Assembly (NCBI GenBank): GCA_024687845.1
Contig: JAILEL010000478.1
Coordinates: forward strand, 1-15,090
Length of the DNA: 15,090 nt
Source: Eubacterium sp.
GTDB lineage: Bacteria > Bacillota_A > Clostridia > Lachnospirales > Lachnospiraceae
Direction of reading: 5' to 3'
This document shows positions 7,166 to 14,483 of the stretch, piece by piece. The position numbers and the translations under genes are program-made. Within the stretch, counting starts at the first letter, position 1. Each line of letters opens with the position of its first letter. Under the pieces are notes generated by a model. The model did no database searches, was not told where the DNA came from, and saw nothing but the letters and a program-made list of their open reading frames with translations.

Positions 7166-7963
7166 CTATTCAATCGCGGAAGCTAAACCTTCCCTTTTCC
7201 ATTTAAATAGCTTACGTTCCAGCATGGTCAAAATACCCTGGAATAAAGTCTGCAGTAATGCAATTGATGTCATTGCCATAAACATATTTGCCACCTTAAA
7301 CCAGTTACGTCCATCTACAATAATGAATCCTAAACCTGTATCTGATCCAATCATTTCTGCAACTACTAAGGCAGAAAAGCAAAGCGATATACTTGTCTTC
7401 ATTCCTGCGATAATAAATGGGGCTGCAGTCTTTACAATCACGTGGTAAAACAATTGAAATTCATTACATCCAAGAGTTTTGGCAGATCGAATATGTAGTG
7501 GATTTATACTTTTAACTCCCTGAATAGTAGATGCCAGTACCGGGATAAATGTCGCTAGAACGATCATAATAATCTTTGCAAATTCTCCAACACCAAACCA
7601 TATAATGAGTAATGGCATGAATGCATATGGCGGAATAGCTCCTAATATATTGATAACAGGCTGTAAAATACTTTCAAAAACTTGCAGTTTTGCCATTATG
7701 TATCCTACTATTACTCCTATAACACTTCCTATTAAAAATCCTTTGACTATTCTAAGCAGACTTACTCCAATATGGACAAATAATGTACCCTCATCAAAGA
7801 ATTTTTTAAATGTAACAAGGACCTCCGTAGGAGCAGGAAGAAATGCTTTATTCATCCATCCCATTTTTGCATTAAGCATTGCGTATATCTGCCATATAAC
7901 AAAAAACATAATCAATGAAATTCCACTTATGACTTTATATCTTTTCTTTCTATGATTTTTCAT
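7166..7963 (-). CDS. ABC transporter permease (SsuC/TauC-like)
   Basis: Membrane channel subunit of the importer, 265 residues, the usual length. It has an N-terminal membrane anchor (about 12-30) followed by the binding-protein-dependent transport domain with five further hydrophobic segments (about 68-90, 98-123, 128-148, 186-206, 223-245). The cytoplasmic EAA loop that docks on the ATPase is RSAKTLGCNEFQLFYHVIV (159-177). GAIPPYAFMPLLIIWFGVGE (108-127) is a hallmark of this group. The chain ends in a basic tail after ERKLFKWKRE. It begins 53 bp after the ATPase gene. Two such subunits would form a homodimeric pore. Confidence 0.92.
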   Translation of the reverse strand: MKNHRKKRYKVISGISLIMFFVIWQIYAMLNAKMGWMNKAFLPAPTEVLVTFKKFFDEGTLFVHIGVSLLRIVKGFLIGSVIGVIVGYIMAKLQVFESILQPVINILGAIPPYAFMPLLIIWFGVGEFAKIIMIVLATFIPVLASTIQGVKSINPLHIRSAKTLGCNEFQLFYHVIVKTAAPFIIAGMKTSISLCFSALVVAEMIGSDTGLGFIIVDGRNWFKVANMFMAMTSIALLQTLFQGILTMLERKLFKWKREGLASAIE

Positions 7964-8016
7964 AGCTCCATCCCTTCCTTATTTCAGATTTTCACAATCT
8001 TCTGTATCAATATCTT

Positions 8017-8775
8017 CTAATCATTTGTAACAACCTTTTTATCTTTCTTTCCTTTCTTATTTGAGATAAAGCTTTCTATCTTATTTACATACTCTATGAA
8101 TCGTGGGTCATTCATATCTCTCTTTCTCTCAATATCGATTACTTCGTTAAACTGAATAGTGCCATCCTTCATAGCAATTACTCTATCAGCCAAATATACT
8201 GCTTCCGGAACACTATGGGTTACAAATATAATTGTTTTAGAAGTTTTCTTCCAGATATCGATTAAGTCATCTCTAAGCTTTACTCTTGTAGATGGATCTA
8301 ATGCACTGAATGGTTCATCCATAAGCAAAACATCCGGTTCAGCTGCAAGTGCTCTGGCTATTCCCACTCGCTGTTTCATTCCCCCGGAAAGACTATCAGG
8401 ATAATAGTCTTTGTATTTCTTCATTCCGATCATTTCTAAGTATTCATTAGCTAAATCCATATAGTTCTTTTTCTTCTGAATTTTAGGACCGAAACATATA
8501 TTTTGATAAACCGTATACCATGGATATAGTGCATGTTCCTGAAAAACGAGGCCCCTATCAATTCCGGGTCCCTTTATCTTTTTTCCATCCAGAATCAGTT
8601 CTCCACCATCAGGTTTTGTATATCCAGCCAAAAGATCTAGTAGAGTACTTTTTCCACAACCACTTTTTCCTAAAAGGCAAACAAACTCTCCTGTTTTAAC
8701 ATTAAAACTAATATTCTTAAGAACCTGAACCTCGCTACTGGCAAAACTTTTTCTTATGTTCTTAACTTCTAACAT
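8017..8775 (-). CDS. ABC transporter ATP-binding protein (SsuB/TauB-like)
   Basis: Cytosolic motor of the importer. I start at ATG 8773-8775 (MLEVKNI, 252 residues) with AGGAAGG 8 nt upstream; an in-frame GTG three codons earlier overlaps that site. Numbered from this start: Walker A GKSGCGKST 36-44, Q-loop Q79, signature LSGGMKQR 129-136, Walker B VLLMDEP 149-155, D-loop SALD 157-160, switch H187. All are intact. FQEHALYPW after the Q-loop is usual for nitrate/taurine/sulfonate-type ATPases. A Lys-rich tail (KKGKKDKK) ends the protein. The gene follows pxpA by 17 bp, so translation may be coupled. Confidence 0.93.
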   Translation of the reverse strand: MLEVKNIRKSFASSEVQVLKNISFNVKTGEFVCLLGKSGCGKSTLLDLLAGYTKPDGGELILDGKKIKGPGIDRGLVFQEHALYPWYTVYQNICFGPKIQKKKNYMDLANEYLEMIGMKKYKDYYPDSLSGGMKQRVGIARALAAEPDVLLMDEPFSALDPSTRVKLRDDLIDIWKKTSKTIIFVTHSVPEAVYLADRVIAMKDGTIQFNEVIDIERKRDMNDPRFIEYVNKIESFISNKKGKKDKKVVTND

Positions 8776-8792
8776 AATGGTCACCTTCCTTA

Positions 8793-9554
8793 TTATAAGA
8801 AGTTACTAATTGCAGTGATTTCTATTCCTTCGCTCTCAAGACCTTTTCGAATACTCTTCATCAAATCAGCTGCACCGAATGTATCACCATGAACACATAG
8901 TGTCTGAACACTAAGATCTATATCATCTCCTGTATTGGTTACGACCTTTTTATCTTTTATCAAACGAATCGCTCTCTGTGTTAATCTTGCTGTTCTGTCT
9001 TCTTCCGAACCTTTTCTTATCTGAACAATGTGTCCATTATTTGTATGTTCTCTATCACCGTAACCTTCTATAGCAACCGGAACTCCCATTAATTTAGCCA
9101 TATTAGAAATGGCTGAGTCATGTAAGGCAAATGTAATAACGTTCTTTCCCAGTGTAGAAATAACTTCCAGAATAGCCTTCGCCATTTCATCATCCTCCAT
9201 TGCCATAACATATAAGTTACCATGTGGTTTTACATGCTGTAATTCAACTCCGGCATATGTACAAAACTCTCTCAATGCTCCAACCTGATATCTTATATAG
9301 TTTTTCAACTCATTACTTGTACATATCATATTCCTTCGACCGAATCCCTCTAAGTCAGGGAAGCCTGGATGAGCTCCTATAGCAACTCCAGCATTTTTAG
9401 CCATCTGTACAGTTTCACACATTACATTTGCATCTCCAGCATGAAATCCACATGCTATGTTTGCTGATGTAATATATTTCATCATTTCTACATCATTACC
9501 CATTTTGAAATTACCAAAGCTCTCACCTAAATCACAATTCAAATCTATTTTCAT
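8793..9554 (-). CDS. pxpA: LamB/YcsF family protein, 5-oxoprolinase subunit A-like
   Basis: First gene of the operon. The start at ATG 9552-9554 is chosen because GAAGGAGGAG lies 4-6 nt upstream and the protein then begins MKIDLNCDLGE, as in the family; it is 253 residues, the normal length. Motifs: DLNCDLGESFG (4-14), ANIACGFHAGD (31-41), GAHPGFPDLEGFGRR (60-74), KPHGNLY (109-115) and CVHGDT (220-225), most of which build the active site of the TIM-barrel-like fold. The usual E-x-F-A-D-R-x-Y segment reads EGYGDREH (163-170). E. coli PxpA works with PxpB and PxpC to open 5-oxoproline using ATP. Here its partners are urea-carboxylase-type subunits, so 5-oxoproline or a related lactam or amide is a likely but unproven substrate. 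Confidence 0.88.
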   Translation of the reverse strand: MKIDLNCDLGESFGNFKMGNDVEMMKYITSANIACGFHAGDANVMCETVQMAKNAGVAIGAHPGFPDLEGFGRRNMICTSNELKNYIRYQVGALREFCTYAGVELQHVKPHGNLYVMAMEDDEMAKAILEVISTLGKNVITFALHDSAISNMAKLMGVPVAIEGYGDREHTNNGHIVQIRKGSEEDRTARLTQRAIRLIKDKKVVTNTGDDIDLSVQTLCVHGDTFGAADLMKSIRKGLESEGIEITAISNFL

Positions 9555-9596
9555 AACAACTCCTCCTTCTTTAATTGAACTTACATAATAAAACAG

Positions 9597-9636
9597 CAAA
9601 AGGGTTCAACACAGCTCCCTGTATCAAACCCCTTTG
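9597..9636 (-). promoter_or_regulatory. Long leader hairpin ahead of pxpA (candidate attenuator)
   Basis: In the minus-strand RNA an 18-bp uninterrupted stem (9619-9636 with 9597-9614) closes on a GGAG tetraloop. Four of the pairs are G-U. Those would be A-C mismatches in plus-strand RNA, so the structure fits the minus transcript. It is followed by CTGTTTTATTAT, a modest U-tract. It starts about 20 nt after the predicted transcription start and ends about 43 nt before the pxpA ATG, which suits an attenuator or protein-bound leader controlling the whole operon. Confidence 0.6.
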
Positions 9637-9663
9637 TTTGGTGCTTTATTTAAGATGTTTTTT

Positions 9664-9691
9664 ATTATACTCAAATTTTACATGCGCACAA
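9664..9691 (-). promoter_or_regulatory. Predicted sigma-A promoter of the pxpA-birA operon
   Basis: A perfect -10 TATAAT (9664-9669) stands 16 bp from a partial -35 TTGTGC (9686-9691). The -35 overlaps a GTGCGC-containing dyad, so a regulator bound there would compete with polymerase. The predicted start is near 9657. Confidence 0.55.
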
Positions 9692-9727
9692 TCGCACTAG
9701 TGAATGATATTTTTTAATATCTTTGGC

Positions 9728-9751
9728 TACTACTTCTTACCAAAAGTAGTA
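9728..9751. promoter_or_regulatory. 8-bp dyad upstream of the operon promoter (possible operator)
   Basis: TACTACTT (9728-9735) and AAGTAGTA (9744-9751) are exact reverse complements with 8 bp between. The site lies about 37 bp upstream of the predicted -35, a position fit for an activator such as the LuxR-type protein encoded just upstream. No T-tract follows. Evidence is symmetry and position only. Confidence 0.3.
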
Positions 9752-9807
9752 ATTTATTTATAATATAATTAAAAAATATAATCCTTTTCTCATTCTTTTA
9801 TCATTCC

Positions 9808-9853
9808 AACTAAGAAGCAGCTGCCCGATCGATCAGGCAGCTGCTTCTTAGTT
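9808..9853 (-). terminator. Perfect 18-bp inverted repeat at the end of the LuxR-type gene
   Basis: Arms 9808-9825 and 9836-9853 are perfect reverse complements around a 10-nt loop containing GATCGATC. The right arm touches the stop codon of the regulator gene. On the minus strand it is followed by TTGGAATG, not a U-tract, so it is an odd intrinsic terminator. On the plus strand it is followed by TTAATTCTTAATC, but no plus-strand gene is seen. It most likely ends or protects the regulator message before the next promoter. Confidence 0.5.
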
Positions 9854-10635
9854 TAATTCTTAATCTTTTGTATCAGCTGGACTCGCGAACTAACTTCCAG
9901 CTTTTTATATAAATTCGCTATATGCTTTTTCAAAGTGTTAAGCGATATAATCAATTCATCACACATTTCCATAGTGGACAAATCCTCCAGCAACAACATT
10001 AACACTTCACTTTCTCGCTTTGTTAAATTGTACATTACCCTATATTTTTCTTCTGGGCTGGCAAAAACAGAATCACTATCAACTTTCTCAATCTGTGAGG
10101 ATTTCTTTTCTAAAAAACGACTACATGCAATAGACAAATGTTCTTTCAACAAATTCATGATAAACTCAGCATTTTCTCCAAAATCAGTTGCATTTATTGT
10201 GTTGTCATCTCTAAATAAAACTATCTCACCACAATATTTACTATTATAAGATAAAACCACATGTATTCCGTACATTATATGATTCGGTTTACAAAACTGA
10301 TTATAAAAAGAAGAATTAAGAAATACTACTTCTTCAATTATATCAGAATCCTTATAAACTATACTATTACCCGATATTTTTATTCCTGATGCATTATCAT
10401 ATTTTTTATAGTTTTCCTCATATAAATCTATATATGTATCATCAAAACCTTCTGAAGCTACAACGTGTATATCTCCGTTTTCTCGTGGTAGAAAAAAAAT
10501 AGCCTGATCAAACGGAACAAGCCATTGTAGTTGTTTAAAAATCGTATCCCCCATTTCACCTACAGATTCACAGCTATGAATTCTGTATATTACATTCAAA
10601 ATTCCAATCCATATATTATTGCTAAAACTTCTCAC
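9853..10635 (-). CDS. LuxR-type transcriptional regulator with GAF-like N-terminal domain
   Basis: A 260-residue regulator starting at GTG, with AAGGTG 7 nt upstream. The N-terminal part (about 10-170) has the alternating strands and helices of a GAF-like sensor (VPFDQAIFFLP 40-50; YGIHVVLSY 122-130; GEIVLFRDD 136-144) but no recognisable ligand motif. The C-terminal helix-turn-helix (203-258) is typical LuxR/FixJ: LTKRESEVLMLLLEDLS, then LNTLKKHIANLYKKLEVSSR. There is no receiver domain, so it is probably controlled by a small molecule or protein contact. It lies 47 bp after the deacylase-like pair with no terminator between, so it is probably co-transcribed with them. It is well placed to act on the pxpA promoter next to it; that link is inference. 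Confidence 0.82.
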   Translation of the reverse strand: MRSFSNNIWIGILNVIYRIHSCESVGEMGDTIFKQLQWLVPFDQAIFFLPRENGDIHVVASEGFDDTYIDLYEENYKKYDNASGIKISGNSIVYKDSDIIEEVVFLNSSFYNQFCKPNHIMYGIHVVLSYNSKYCGEIVLFRDDNTINATDFGENAEFIMNLLKEHLSIACSRFLEKKSSQIEKVDSDSVFASPEEKYRVMYNLTKRESEVLMLLLEDLSTMEMCDELIISLNTLKKHIANLYKKLEVSSRVQLIQKIKN

Positions 10636-10682
10636 AATAGTTCACCTTGCTTTCTAAATGAAATGGACGTCATTTATTAAGG

Positions 10683-11621
10683 TTAAATGTCATCCTCATC
10701 TCCAAGTATCTTTATAACCGCCGTACTTGCATATGTTAACGGTTCATTATGTATAAAAAATATTGTTCCACCAACAGGCGAATAAAGAGTTTCGATAATA
10801 TTGCCTTCATATGGATTTATTATATTCGCAAGTGGTCTTCCAAGTTCAACATTGTCTCCGGCCTTTACAAGTGGTTCAAAAAAACCGGACTTAGCAGTTC
10901 TTACAGAGATAAATTCTTTATCATCAATTGTTCGAACCCTCTTATCACCAATAGCACTATATTTAATCATGTTATTATTTGCCATAAAATTCATAACCGA
11001 AAGTACCGCCTGTCCGGCACCGGTATTACTGATTTTTGATGTTGTGTTAGTATAAAGAGAAAATGCAGTAGTATCCCAAACCTGCCAGTTATAATTTAGC
11101 GTAGCTGTATCGTATGGTCTTACTGTTCTTTCAACTATATATTTTAATCCAAATTTCTCAGCCTCTTCCCTTTTCGTATATCCCTCTTTCATATATCTTA
11201 CATGTGTCACAAAATCTCCTGGCATATAGAATGACGTAAACTGTATTCCATATTTATAATTCTTTATCTCTCTAAACACCCCATCCGCTATTCTTTGAGT
11301 TGTTTCCCCTAAACTATATCCGGGAAACATTCTGTTAATATCTGTATTATCTGTTGACCAGAATCTTTTCTGTATATTAACTGAATAGGGATTAATCGAA
11401 GGAATGACTAATATCTTTATTCCTTCGTTTATTCGCCCCTCTTCCTCAAGCTGTTTCATTTTCTTTATTAATTGAGAACAACAATATATCTGCTGCAACT
11501 CATTTCCTCTTGAATTACCTATAATACAGACAGCCTCTTCACCCTGTCCAAATTCATAGCCGGTAACTCTGAAATCGTCTCTATACATTCCTTTTATTTC
11601 ATATATAATCTTTTTATTCAT
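10683..11621 (-). CDS. Succinylglutamate desuccinylase/aspartoacylase family protein lacking the metal site (probable pseudoenzyme)
   Basis: Second of two paralogous genes. I start at ATG 11619-11621 (MNKKIIYEIKG, 312 residues), with AGGAGG 9 nt upstream; this overlaps the preceding stop by 8 nt (ATGAATAA), indicating translational coupling. The fold is that of the zinc carboxypeptidase-like deacylases: TDINRMFPG (93-101) and the C-terminal barrel-like domain (about 220-312) align with its neighbour. The metal-binding motif that reads GIHGDE in the neighbour is SRGNE here, with Arg at 38 for the first His. The second His region reads IQFTS (127-131) instead of DIHAS, and no V-E-x-G catalytic glutamate is found. 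It probably binds or regulates without catalysis, perhaps as partner of the first protein. Confidence 0.82.
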   Translation of the reverse strand: MNKKIIYEIKGMYRDDFRVTGYEFGQGEEAVCIIGNSRGNELQQIYCCSQLIKKMKQLEEEGRINEGIKILVIPSINPYSVNIQKRFWSTDNTDINRMFPGYSLGETTQRIADGVFREIKNYKYGIQFTSFYMPGDFVTHVRYMKEGYTKREEAEKFGLKYIVERTVRPYDTATLNYNWQVWDTTAFSLYTNTTSKISNTGAGQAVLSVMNFMANNNMIKYSAIGDKRVRTIDDKEFISVRTAKSGFFEPLVKAGDNVELGRPLANIINPYEGNIIETLYSPVGGTIFFIHNEPLTYASTAVIKILGDEDDI

Positions 11622-12570
11622 AAATGCATACCTCCTCATTCAGAATTCTTCCCATTAAAGATCCTTCATCTACTATCGGATAATCTCTAATTGTAAAAAG
11701 CATTCCTCCCTGAGGAGCCCTGACTTCATCGAGAATTCGTCCGGCTAATGGATCAACGATTCTTCCAATCAAATCCCCTTTAGCAACCATATCTCCATGT
11801 TTTACTTCCGGAATAAATAATCCACTGGCAGATGCATTAAGATAATAAACATCATCCGGATTATTTGAAATCATAGGATATCTTACTTCTGCAACCTTTC
11901 CTTTCCATATTCCAAGTTCTTTCATAAGATTAAAGATGCCATCTACCAGCTGATCTCCATATTCTTTGGTAAGTCTCATACCAACTCCCATTTCAACTAC
12001 AAGCACCGGTGTACCTATACTATTTAAACTATGTGCAAATGTAGCCTCCAAAACAGTACTAGCTCCGTGTACCCATATAAAATCCACATTTGCTTTCTTT
12101 GCAAATGGAACCAATTTATCCGCATGAAGTTCATTTATTCTTATCTGAGGAATTTCAGTCAGATAAATGTTACTAGCATGAATATCCAACACCAGATCCG
12201 ATCCAGAAACATCTTCCATAATTCCGGCTGCCAAATACTCTGTCATATTTCCATCCTTATTTCCCGGAAACAAACGATTCATATCTAAGTCAAACGCCGG
12301 AATACCTCTTGTTATAGAATCTATTCCAAGCGGATTCATCGCCGGATATATATCAACTATTCCGTTCAGACTTTCCTTATTCATGTTAATTCTTCTTTGT
12401 AATTCATAACATACGTATTGTCCTTCAAGCTCATCACCATGAATTCCGGTTACAATACTAATTCGATTTAAATCCAGCCCCTCTGCATAATCACTGGAAG
12501 TTATTCGATTTTTCTTTATCATTAATTTCTCATCTATGGGAAGTCCCACTGATGTAACTATTTCAACCAT
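11614..12570 (-). CDS. Succinylglutamate desuccinylase/aspartoacylase family deacylase (M14-like, active-site residues complete)
   Basis: A 318-residue zinc-dependent deacylase-family protein. Family members hydrolyse N-acyl amino acids such as N-acetylaspartate or N-succinylglutamate. Active-site elements: GIHGDELEG (42-50) with H44 and E47, DLDMNRLFPG (94-103), DIHAS (129-133) with H131, and VVEMGVG (191-197) with the expected catalytic E193. The C-terminal domain (about 225-318) is the beta-rich lobe of the family. A strong AGGAGAGG site stands 4-6 nt before the ATG. That site sits at the truncated end of the ATP-grasp relic, so the gene now appears to use a promoter that once served the relic first. 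Substrate unknown; the amide and carboxylase genes nearby suggest N-acyl or N-carbamoyl amino-acid breakdown. Confidence 0.86.
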   Translation of the reverse strand: MVEIVTSVGLPIDEKLMIKKNRITSSDYAEGLDLNRISIVTGIHGDELEGQYVCYELQRRINMNKESLNGIVDIYPAMNPLGIDSITRGIPAFDLDMNRLFPGNKDGNMTEYLAAGIMEDVSGSDLVLDIHASNIYLTEIPQIRINELHADKLVPFAKKANVDFIWVHGASTVLEATFAHSLNSIGTPVLVVEMGVGMRLTKEYGDQLVDGIFNLMKELGIWKGKVAEVRYPMISNNPDDVYYLNASASGLFIPEVKHGDMVAKGDLIGRIVDPLAGRILDEVRAPQGGMLFTIRDYPIVDEGSLMGRILNEEVCIYE

Positions 12571-12581
12571 AAATTCCTCTC

Positions 12582-13004
12582 CTAGTAATATTTTTCAACT
12601 CTTAGATTGTCCTCTAATATATACCATTCATTATCTTTTCCCTTTACCAGATCTATACCCGAAATATGTGAATATATACCTTTTATAGGCATAACACCCT
12701 CACACTACGCCATATAACCTGATGATGCAAATATAAAATCTTCCGGAACAACACCATCTTTAACAATTCTTTTCTCAGAATATATATCCTTTAGAAATAA
12801 ATTGAGGGCTAAAACTCTTTGCTTTAGCCCCCTTTCTAACATTTTAAATTCAGTGTGTTCTATAATCCTTGGTATTGAATCAAAAGGAAATAATTGTTCC
12901 TTAAATGTATTATTCTTATAGATTCCAAATTTGACTCCGTATCGGGCCAACAAAGAGTTTATCCTGTCAGTATGTTGTATAAGCTGTTGATCTATCTTTT
13001 CCAT
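12582..13004 (-). pseudogene. Circularly permuted ATP-grasp protein, truncated N-terminal relic with an in-frame stop
   Basis: The first 99 codons (from ATG 13002-13004; GGGAGA about 10 nt upstream) encode a region like the N-terminus of CP-ATP-grasp type 2 proteins: YGVKFGIY, FPFDSIPRII, LKQRVLALNLFLKDIYSE and VPEDFIFAS. A TAG at 12705-12707 stops the frame. Reading continues in frame for 40 more codons that clearly belong to the family: GIYSHISGIDLV followed by WYILEDNLRV. It then ends after EKYY at a TAG (12582-12584) inside the next gene's ribosome site. The stop sits where relatives often have Glu (a GAG-to-TAG change would explain it). Full-length members are near 450-500 residues, so about two thirds, including the ATP site, is deleted. 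An alternative in-frame ATG lies at 13013. Confidence 0.75.
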
Positions 13005-13057
13005 AATACTCATTCTCCCTTCTCATACATCCAACGAAACAACTATTCAAAAAAGAT

Positions 13058-13094
13058 AAAAGGCACTGGATATGATTTCATCTCCAGCGCCTTT
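13058..13094 (-). terminator. Strong intrinsic terminator/leader hairpin upstream of the deacylase operon
   Basis: The minus-strand RNA forms a 12-bp stem (13083-13094 with 13058-13069), one pair G-U, with a further ATGA/TCAT pairing inside the loop. It is followed by TTTTATCTTTTTT. It can end pucR transcription. But a good promoter lies between pucR and this hairpin, so it also sits only a few bases after that promoter's predicted start and may act as an attenuator. Confidence 0.75.
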
Positions 13095-13103
13095 GCTTTC
13101 TTT

Positions 13104-13132
13104 ATTATATGCAAATGCCCTTATATTAGCAA
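13104..13132 (-). promoter_or_regulatory. Predicted sigma-A promoter for the deacylase/LuxR genes
   Basis: -10 TATAAT (13104-13109) and -35 TTGCTA (13127-13132) are separated by the ideal 17 bp. The predicted start near 13097 lies directly before the terminator-like hairpin. Confidence 0.6.
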
Positions 13133-13137
13133 CGTAC

Positions 13138-13171
13138 AATGTGCACACTCTTGTAGGGCAATATGCACATT
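13138..13171. promoter_or_regulatory. Inverted repeat upstream of the deacylase promoter (possible operator)
   Basis: AATGTGCA (13138-13145) and TGCACATT (13164-13171) are exact reverse complements with 18 bp between. The left arm lies within the smaller palindrome TGTGCACA (13140-13147). The site ends 6 bp from the -35 box and abuts the end of pucR, so PucR or LuxR control is plausible. A GTGCGC-type element also covers the -35 of the pxpA promoter. Confidence 0.4.
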
Positions 13172-13174
13172 CAT

Positions 13175-14371
13175 TTATAAAAACATAAATCTTTTAACCA
13201 GAATACAATTAATCAAATCAAGATATTCCATATAATCTGAAAGGTTGATTTCCAACAACGCTTCAATTTTTTCCAATCGTCGTAGAAGAGAATTTCTATG
13301 GATAAATAAAGCCTCAGCAGTTCTTACAGTATTAAATCCATTCATATAATATGTAAGCAAAGTTTCCTCAAGAGAGGTTCCATTTGCATTATCATATTTT
13401 TCTATTTTATCCAGTTTATTCTTGCAATAATCCATTATTTCCCGCTGATTATCACCATAAAACATGTATTTATAAATTCCCATAGTACTTACACTAAGCA
13501 CTTTTTTGTGAGCTAGATTAGGCAGTAAATCCTTTTTAGGTATAAGGCTTTTTGCTTCCTGATAACTCTGACCATATTTTCCCGGATCTGTATAAGCTGA
13601 ACCTAAAAGACACATACTCTGTATTATTCCATCAAACAGTGGATTATTATCTACTCTACTCAGCATCTCCTCAAGTTCATGTTCAATTTCTTTATTCTCT
13701 TTTGCTTCAAATAACAGGACAAACTTGTTTAGGAATTTCATAAACATCGGATGCCCTTTCATTTTTAACACTTCCTGATTTAAACAGTTTGCATAGTATT
13801 CATATATATGTTCATCCTGCTCTAGATTAACTCCATATTTTCTATCTACAACTATTATTCCAACTCTATATGGTTTATTAAAATCCACACCAAATTGACC
13901 GGAGATTTTTTCGACATATCTATCATTTACATCATATCCAAATAGAAGATTATATAGATAATCGCCTGTTCTTTTATTAATGATATCCGTTTCTGTGATA
14001 AGGTTACCCACGCTTTGAGAAATATCAACAAATGATGCTCCTTCCCATCTTACATAGAAAAGTGGAATCTCCAGTCTATTCGCCCTTTCTATTATTTCAT
14101 CCGGGATAACCTCTTTATCATCTACTACCGATATTCCCAGCCCAGAAATACCTAAACCAGCAAGCTCTTCCATTGCTTCAATTACTTCCTCAAAATTGAA
14201 ACGAACGTAGTCAACTACAATAAGAGCAAAATTCCCTTGATTCATATGATTCGCATAAGGTTTTGTCTGGACAAGATAAACCCAGGAAACAACTCTGTTT
14301 AATCCGCTTTCTCCGGCAATTAACTCAACACCATCAAGTTTTAAATTAACGATATCTCTACATGTAACCAT
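13175..14371 (-). CDS. PucR family transcriptional regulator
   Basis: A 398-residue cytosolic regulator, complete. The N-terminal PucR ligand-sensing domain (about 5-125) includes GVELIAGESGLNRVVSWVYLV (14-34) and the GISVVDDKEVIPDEIIERANRLEIPLFYV stretch. A central GGDEF-like CdaR domain covers about 150-285. The C-terminal PucR-type helix-turn-helix is ETLLTYYMNGFNTVRTAEAL, then IHRNSLLRRLEKIEALL (about 334-378). B. subtilis PucR controls purine and ureide breakdown, and relatives control other nitrogen or amino-acid catabolic genes. A ribosome site AGAGGTG precedes the ATG. It is transcribed on its own from a promoter and hairpin leader, toward the deacylase and carboxylase operons that it may control. 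Confidence 0.9.
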   Translation of the reverse strand: MVTCRDIVNLKLDGVELIAGESGLNRVVSWVYLVQTKPYANHMNQGNFALIVVDYVRFNFEEVIEAMEELAGLGISGLGISVVDDKEVIPDEIIERANRLEIPLFYVRWEGASFVDISQSVGNLITETDIINKRTGDYLYNLLFGYDVNDRYVEKISGQFGVDFNKPYRVGIIVVDRKYGVNLEQDEHIYEYYANCLNQEVLKMKGHPMFMKFLNKFVLLFEAKENKEIEHELEEMLSRVDNNPLFDGIIQSMCLLGSAYTDPGKYGQSYQEAKSLIPKKDLLPNLAHKKVLSVSTMGIYKYMFYGDNQREIMDYCKNKLDKIEKYDNANGTSLEETLLTYYMNGFNTVRTAEALFIHRNSLLRRLEKIEALLEINLSDYMEYLDLINCILVKRFMFL

Positions 14372-14428
14372 AAATTATCACCTCTACATATAACACCTGG
14401 GAATATCTATTACTCTTACCTAAAGAAA

Positions 14429-14463
14429 AAAGGCGCTTCATCCTATAAGGATGAAACGCCTTT
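14429..14463 (-). terminator. Strong terminator-like hairpin upstream of pucR
   Basis: The minus RNA has a 15-bp stem (14449-14463 with 14429-14443), one U-G pair, a 5-nt loop and a CCTTTTTTC tract. It lies 58 bp before the pucR ATG. It could end transcription from the response-regulator relic, but a promoter also lies upstream of it, so it may attenuate pucR. Confidence 0.75.
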
Positions 14464-14483
14464 GTCTCATTGATATATTGCTT

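Noticed and set aside
9555..9852. A riboswitch, in particular a guanidine-I (ykkC) type, before an operon with urea-carboxylase-like genes
   Set aside because: I could not find the conserved ykkC loop sequences. The region holds a simple long hairpin, a promoter and a small dyad, but no recognisable riboswitch core.
12894..13235. 113-codon plus-strand frame spanning the promoter and hairpin region
   Set aside because: It crosses a terminator hairpin and overlaps two minus-strand genes, lacks a ribosome site, and its composition looks like random AT-rich translation.
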